From contig JAUHQG010000017.1 in NCBI GenBank assembly GCA_030408475.1, forward strand, positions 1 to 35,650: a stretch of 35,650 bases of DNA, given 5' to 3'. The position numbers and the translations under genes are program-made. Source of the stretch: Candidatus Amphrikana amoebophyrae. GTDB taxonomy: Bacteria > Chlamydiota > Chlamydiia > Chlamydiales > JACRBE01. This document shows positions 32,022 to 35,650 of this stretch, in pieces. Position 1 is the stretch's first letter. Every line of letters begins with the position of its first letter. A model generated the notes under the pieces. The model saw nothing but the letters and a program-made list of their open reading frames with translations, made no database searches and had not been told where the DNA came from.

Positions 32022-33245
32022 ATGAAATTGAAACCTTGGATTAAAATTCTTATTGGTCTTGCGTTAGGTATAGCGTTTGGACTTATTTTTCAAAAAGAAT
32101 ATAAAATTTTAACATTGCTTGGTAAAGCGTTTATTGACTTACTTAAAATGGTTGTAGGACTCATTGTCTTTTCTTCTATTACTACAGGTATTTGTCATAT
32201 TCACGACCCAAAAAAATTAGGACGAATCGGTCTTCGAACCCTTATATTTTTTGCTGTAACGACTCTCATAGCGATTACTTTTGCTATGCTACTTGCCGCT
32301 TGGTTAAAGCCAGGAGCTGGTTTAAATTTACCTATTCCTGTTTCCGATCAAACAGGAAGAGTCACTTTAGGTGTTTTAGACTTTTTGGCTAATATTATCC
32401 CTTCAAACCCATTTGCAGCCTTTGTCAATTCCGATATTTTACAGGTAATCGTCTTTGCTGTTTTCTTTGCTTATGCTTTGATCTTAGCTAAAGATAAAGG
32501 TAAGCCAGTTTTAGAGTTTTTAGAATCGGTATCAGAAGTAATGCATACGCTAACTCATGTGATTATGAAATATGCCCCGATTGGTGTCTTTGCCTTGATT
32601 GCCACTTCTGTAGGTTCAATTGGATTTAAGGTTTTGCTTCCTCTAGGTTCATTTTTAATTTGTAACTACGTGGCTACAATTTTACAAATTGTTATCGTTT
32701 TCTCATTATGTATTAAGTTTTTGGCAAAACTAGAAATAGCCCCTTTTTACAAAGGTATGAAAGATGCGATTGTTTTAGCGTTTACTACTTCGAGTAGTTC
32801 TGCCACATTGCCTATTTCTTTGGAGTGTACAAGAGAGCATTTGGGGATTTCTGAAGATATTTCTGGCTTTGTTATGTCACTTGGTTCAACCATCAACATG
32901 AATGGTGCGGCCATTGGTCAAGCTGTTGCTTCCTTTTTCATTGCACAAGCTTATGGAATTGAATTGGGACCGCTTAAAATTATAGTTTTATATGTGACCG
33001 CATTATTATCTGCTATTGGAGCTGCTGGAATTCCAGGTACTGGAATTGTTATGCTTTCAATGGTATTGAATGCTATTGGATTGCCTTTAGAGGGAATTGC
33101 TCTAGTTGCCGGTGTTGACAGGCTTAGAGAAATGGTATCTTCTGTGGCTAACGTATTAGGCGATGGCGTTGCTGCTGTTTATGTAGCAAGAGTAGAAAAA
33201 CAAATCAATGTTGAGCAATATCATGCAGTAACCTGGCTAGAGTAA
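32022..33245 (+). CDS. gltT: Dicarboxylate/glutamate:cation symporter
   Basis: DAACS family (GltP/GltT/SdcS-like) secondary transporter, 407 aa with eight membrane helices and two re-entrant loops. Signatures: FTTSSSSATLP (HP1), NMNGAAIGQ (TM7) and GIPGTGIVM (HP2). It imports glutamate or C4-dicarboxylates with Na+ or H+; substrate choice is not certain. ATG at 32022 is used rather than TTG at 32013. The stop overlaps the next start by one base (TAATG), matching CT401-CT400. Confidence 0.95.
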   Translation: MKLKPWIKILIGLALGIAFGLIFQKEYKILTLLGKAFIDLLKMVVGLIVFSSITTGICHIHDPKKLGRIGLRTLIFFAVTTLIAITFAMLLAAWLKPGAGLNLPIPVSDQTGRVTLGVLDFLANIIPSNPFAAFVNSDILQVIVFAVFFAYALILAKDKGKPVLEFLESVSEVMHTLTHVIMKYAPIGVFALIATSVGSIGFKVLLPLGSFLICNYVATILQIVIVFSLCIKFLAKLEIAPFYKGMKDAIVLAFTTSSSSATLPISLECTREHLGISEDISGFVMSLGSTINMNGAAIGQAVASFFIAQAYGIELGPLKIIVLYVTALLSAIGAAGIPGTGIVMLSMVLNAIGLPLEGIALVAGVDRLREMVSSVANVLGDGVAAVYVARVEKQINVEQYHAVTWLE

Positions 33246-34396
33246 TGAGTGAAGAATTTGAAGTAAAAATGCCAAAACTTGGCGAATCTATTGTAAGCGC
33301 TACCGTAGTATCATGGATGAAAAAAGTGGGTGATCGAGTCGATCTCGATGAACCCCTTTTAGAAGTATCTACCGATAAGGTAAATAGTGAAATCCCTTCC
33401 CCTGTAGCTGGAGTATTGAAAGAGATACGCGCTAAAGAAGAGCAAACTTATGACGTCGATGCTGTCATTTGCGTTATTGAAACTTCTCAAGCGACTACAG
33501 GTGAAATTGACCAAACACCTATTCATGCGCAACCTACTGAAGATCAATCAGATAGATCTGGGTTTTATTCACCTGCAGTGTTGCGTTTTGCCAAGGAGAA
33601 TGGCATTGCGATGTCTGAGCTTGAAACCATAAAAGGCTCAGGCGGAGGCGGTAGATTAAGCCGCAAAGATATTCAGCGCTATTTATCAGAAAAGGGTGGG
33701 CCTTCAACTCATTCTAGTTTAGAGCGAGTGAAGATGACAGGAATGAGAAAAGCGATTGCCGATCATATGGTGAAATCGTTTTATCAAGCTCCACATGCAA
33801 CTTTAGTATCTGAAGTAGATGTAACTGATATATTAGATCATATTAAAAGTGTCAAAGAGTCATTTTTAGCAGAAAATGGAGCAAAGCTCACTATCACCAC
33901 ATATATTATGATGGCGATAGCTAAAGCGGCATTGAAGTTCCCTTATATCAATGCATCTCTTGACGGAGATACGATTGTGCTCAAGAAATTTGTTAATGTA
34001 GGTATAGCCGTTTCAGTGGATCAAGCAATTTTAGTGCCAGTTGTCCGAAATGCCCATTCAATGAGCGCAGTGGATATGGCCAAGAGTGTGGCCGATTTGG
34101 CTGGTAAAGCAAAGAGTCAAACATTGAGCCCCGATGAAGTACAAGCGGGCACGATTACAATGACTAACTTTGGAATGGGTGGAGCCTTAATTGGAATTCC
34201 GATTATTCGATTTCCTGAGGTGGCGATTGTTGGAGTGGGTAAATTGGATCGCAAACTTTGTGTTATGGATGACGATTCAACTGCAATTCGAACAAAAGTT
34301 CATTTATCACTTACTTTTGATCATAGGGTAATTGATGGCATGTATGGATGTGGCTATTTAGAAGAAGTGAAGCGGATTTTAGAGAGTGGTCAATAG
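33245..34396 (+). CDS. Lipoamide acyltransferase (E2) component
   Basis: E2 of a 2-oxoacid dehydrogenase complex. A lipoyl domain (1-78) with Lys45 in STDKVNSE, a peripheral subunit-binding domain (about 108-150, SPAVLRFAKENG), then the acyltransferase domain with DHRVIDG (His360, Asp364). 383 aa with one lipoyl domain. The motif FEVKMPKLGESI is the kind seen in branched-chain or succinyl E2s; no E1 or E3 genes are next to it, so the substrate is open. Counterpart of CT400. Confidence 0.93.
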   Translation: MSEEFEVKMPKLGESIVSATVVSWMKKVGDRVDLDEPLLEVSTDKVNSEIPSPVAGVLKEIRAKEEQTYDVDAVICVIETSQATTGEIDQTPIHAQPTEDQSDRSGFYSPAVLRFAKENGIAMSELETIKGSGGGGRLSRKDIQRYLSEKGGPSTHSSLERVKMTGMRKAIADHMVKSFYQAPHATLVSEVDVTDILDHIKSVKESFLAENGAKLTITTYIMMAIAKAALKFPYINASLDGDTIVLKKFVNVGIAVSVDQAILVPVVRNAHSMSAVDMAKSVADLAGKAKSQTLSPDEVQAGTITMTNFGMGGALIGIPIIRFPEVAIVGVGKLDRKLCVMDDDSTAIRTKVHLSLTFDHRVIDGMYGCGYLEEVKRILESGQ

Positions 34397-35484
34397 TAAG
34401 TTTTTCCATTTTAAAAATATTTTTTACGTTTTTTTTGTTTCTTTCTGTCAATGCGATTGCGAGCATAAATTTACTTCATATGAGCTTCCACGATGGATGC
34501 AATGCTGAGTTTGAATATGTTTGTAAAGAGTTAGATTTCAACTTAACTCAAGCTCCACAAGAAGTTTTGAGTACGCTTGATGGTCAACATATTGGGAATA
34601 ATCGATATAATATCACTCATGCAAGGGCTGAAAAAGCATGGTTGACTTATCAAGACTATTTCAATTCGTTTGACGGGGTTATTGTTTCTGACACCTCAGC
34701 TTTGGCAAGAATTTTTCTTCAAAATGATTGGCAAAAACCGCTTATAGTTTGGGTGACGAATCGATTTGACTATGCTGATAGGGGAAATCAAGGAACTCGG
34801 TTCAAATTTCCCGATAGCGAGTTTTATGATTTAATTCGTTCAATTTCCAATAGACCTAATGTAGCGATAGCTTATTCGACTATATTTGAAAAAACATACG
34901 CTAGAGAGATCAGGGGAGTAGATGTAGAAGGGCCCATTATTAAAGCGACAGGGTGGGGAAGATCAGGGCCGCTTTCTAATATCATTATTCCGAGCCTTAA
35001 GCATCAACAGATGGTCTTTTTCCCTCCCTATCAAAATGAGTTTGCTTTTACTTCTTTACCGTCTGCATTAAAGAGAAAATCAATCCCATTTTATCATAAG
35101 AAGGGGCATTGGGGAGGGCCTTTTGCAATCAAAGAGTTTAAAGCTATTGTCCATTTGCCCTATGCTCCTACTACTATTGCTCTTTTTGAAAATATTCGAG
35201 TGGGTTTGGTTCATGTTATTCCTTCATTTCGATTGATGAAAAGCTTATTAAAGTCTAAAAAGTATTTCTTTCAAGCGACTCATACTTTAGAGATGGTACG
35301 AAATTCAGAGTGGTACTTACCAGAAAACAAAGCCTTTTTTGATTCGTTTAGAGATTTGCGAAGAAAATTAACAAGCATAGATTTTGAAAAAAAGAAAAAG
35401 CAAGTGTATCAGTTGTCTGTTCAACATAAAGATAATCAACTTGCTCTTTGGAAAAAGCTTTTAAATCCATTATTTCTTAATTAA
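34348..35484 (+). CDS. Predicted exported protein, glycosyltransferase-like, unknown
   Basis: I do not recognise a named family. A hydrophobic stretch (about residues 18-38, ILKIFFTFFLFLSVNAIAS) looks like a signal peptide or anchor. The rest is soluble, with INLLHMSFHDGCNAEFEY, FDGVIVSDTSALARIF, PLIVWVTNRFDYAD and FFPPYQNEF, a Rossmann-like alternation that suggests a GT-B-type glycosyltransferase; weak inference. I recall similar proteins in algae and giant viruses, unverified. The ATG at 34348 overlaps the acyltransferase by 49 nt and gives a long, Arg-containing N-terminus; no better ATG exists before the hydrophobic part, so the start is unsure. Confidence 0.65.
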   Translation: MWLFRRSEADFREWSIVSFSILKIFFTFFLFLSVNAIASINLLHMSFHDGCNAEFEYVCKELDFNLTQAPQEVLSTLDGQHIGNNRYNITHARAEKAWLTYQDYFNSFDGVIVSDTSALARIFLQNDWQKPLIVWVTNRFDYADRGNQGTRFKFPDSEFYDLIRSISNRPNVAIAYSTIFEKTYAREIRGVDVEGPIIKATGWGRSGPLSNIIIPSLKHQQMVFFPPYQNEFAFTSLPSALKRKSIPFYHKKGHWGGPFAIKEFKAIVHLPYAPTTIALFENIRVGLVHVIPSFRLMKSLLKSKKYFFQATHTLEMVRNSEWYLPENKAFFDSFRDLRRKLTSIDFEKKKKQVYQLSVQHKDNQLALWKKLLNPLFLN

Positions 35485-35536
35485 TTCTTTGGCGGATTAT
35501 TAGGAATAAATAGGGTTTAAAAATTATCTCTAAGGG

Positions 35537-35648
35537 CCTGTCGAAAAACAAGTCTAAGTAGATGAGCATCGTCTTTTCGTGTACTTTTTAGTAAATCGCA
35601 AAAAGATATACTCAAGTATCATCTAATTTGCGATTTACTAAAAAGTAC
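35537..35648 (+). repeat. Covarying hairpin element, copy B
   Basis: Begins CCTGTCGAAAAACAAG and ends in a long hairpin with 22-bp perfect outer arms (35581-35602 and 35627-35648) and an inner AGAT-ATAC, loop TCAA, GTAT-(C)-ATCT. Lies 52 nt after the last gene. It is the second copy of 10223-10325; the window ends within or just after it. Confidence 0.85.
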
Positions 35649-35650
35649 AA

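Overview
The window looks like a chromosome segment of an environmental (amoeba- or protist-associated, non-Chlamydiaceae) chlamydia. The DNA is AT-rich. Several gene blocks match, as I recall them, the order in Chlamydia trachomatis: birA-rodA (CT725-726), rpsJ/fusA/rpsG/rpsL with tsp beyond (CT436-441), znuABC-like transporter/rplU/rpmA/obgE (CT415-420), and nrdR/dksA/lspA ... rRNA methyltransferases ... gltT/lipoamide acyltransferase (CT400-408). Species and family cannot be fixed from the sequence alone. The str operon has no tuf gene, and neither tRNA gene encodes CCA.

Layout. 1-340: hairpin-rich non-coding DNA. 341-3042: birA, divergent from an overlapping trio (rodA, an unknown beta-rich protein, a BamE-like lipoprotein). 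3043-6720: the str operon on the minus strand (rpsL-rpsG-fusA-rpsJ) with promoter and terminator. 6720-13460: an accessory region with a bilobed Inc-like protein, the Tsp protease, a 0.55-kb island of nested inverted and direct repeats, tRNA-Phe, and two proteins with hydrophobic or glycine-zipper segments that look like secreted or inclusion-membrane candidates. 13464-15727: a minus-strand pair, a beta-lactamase-fold protein that has lost its catalytic motifs and a secreted glycerophosphodiesterase. 15805-18990: an MFS transporter, a 111-bp palindrome, a small coiled-coil protein, and an AAA/DUF4143 ATPase preceded by repeated palindromic promoter-like units. 18994-23068: obgE-rpmA-rplU and a zinc-type ABC transporter. 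23131-24144: a candidate effector with a CE-clan (Ulp1/YopJ-type) His-Asp-Gln-Cys arrangement. 24345-24700: tRNA-Ser whose 3' end and terminator are repeated exactly 200 bp downstream.

24829-35484 is all on the plus strand and very tightly packed, with six consecutive gene overlaps from dksA to the pseudouridine synthase: nrdR, dksA, lspA, an unknown, cinA, two RNA methyltransferases, a pseudouridine synthase, gmhA, lpxK, gltT, a lipoamide acyltransferase, and a predicted exported protein of unknown function. gmhA next to lpxK suggests a heptose-containing LPS core, unlike pathogenic Chlamydia.

The most unusual signals are non-coding. Two copies of an approximately 110-bp element (10223-10325 and 35537-35648) share a long hairpin in which base pairs change together, so the paired structure is kept. 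Five intergenic islands consist of chains of short stem-loops with small loops. Among proteins, the CE-clan candidate, the dead beta-lactamase homolog and the membrane-active candidates sharing a 16-nt extended -10 promoter element are the best leads.
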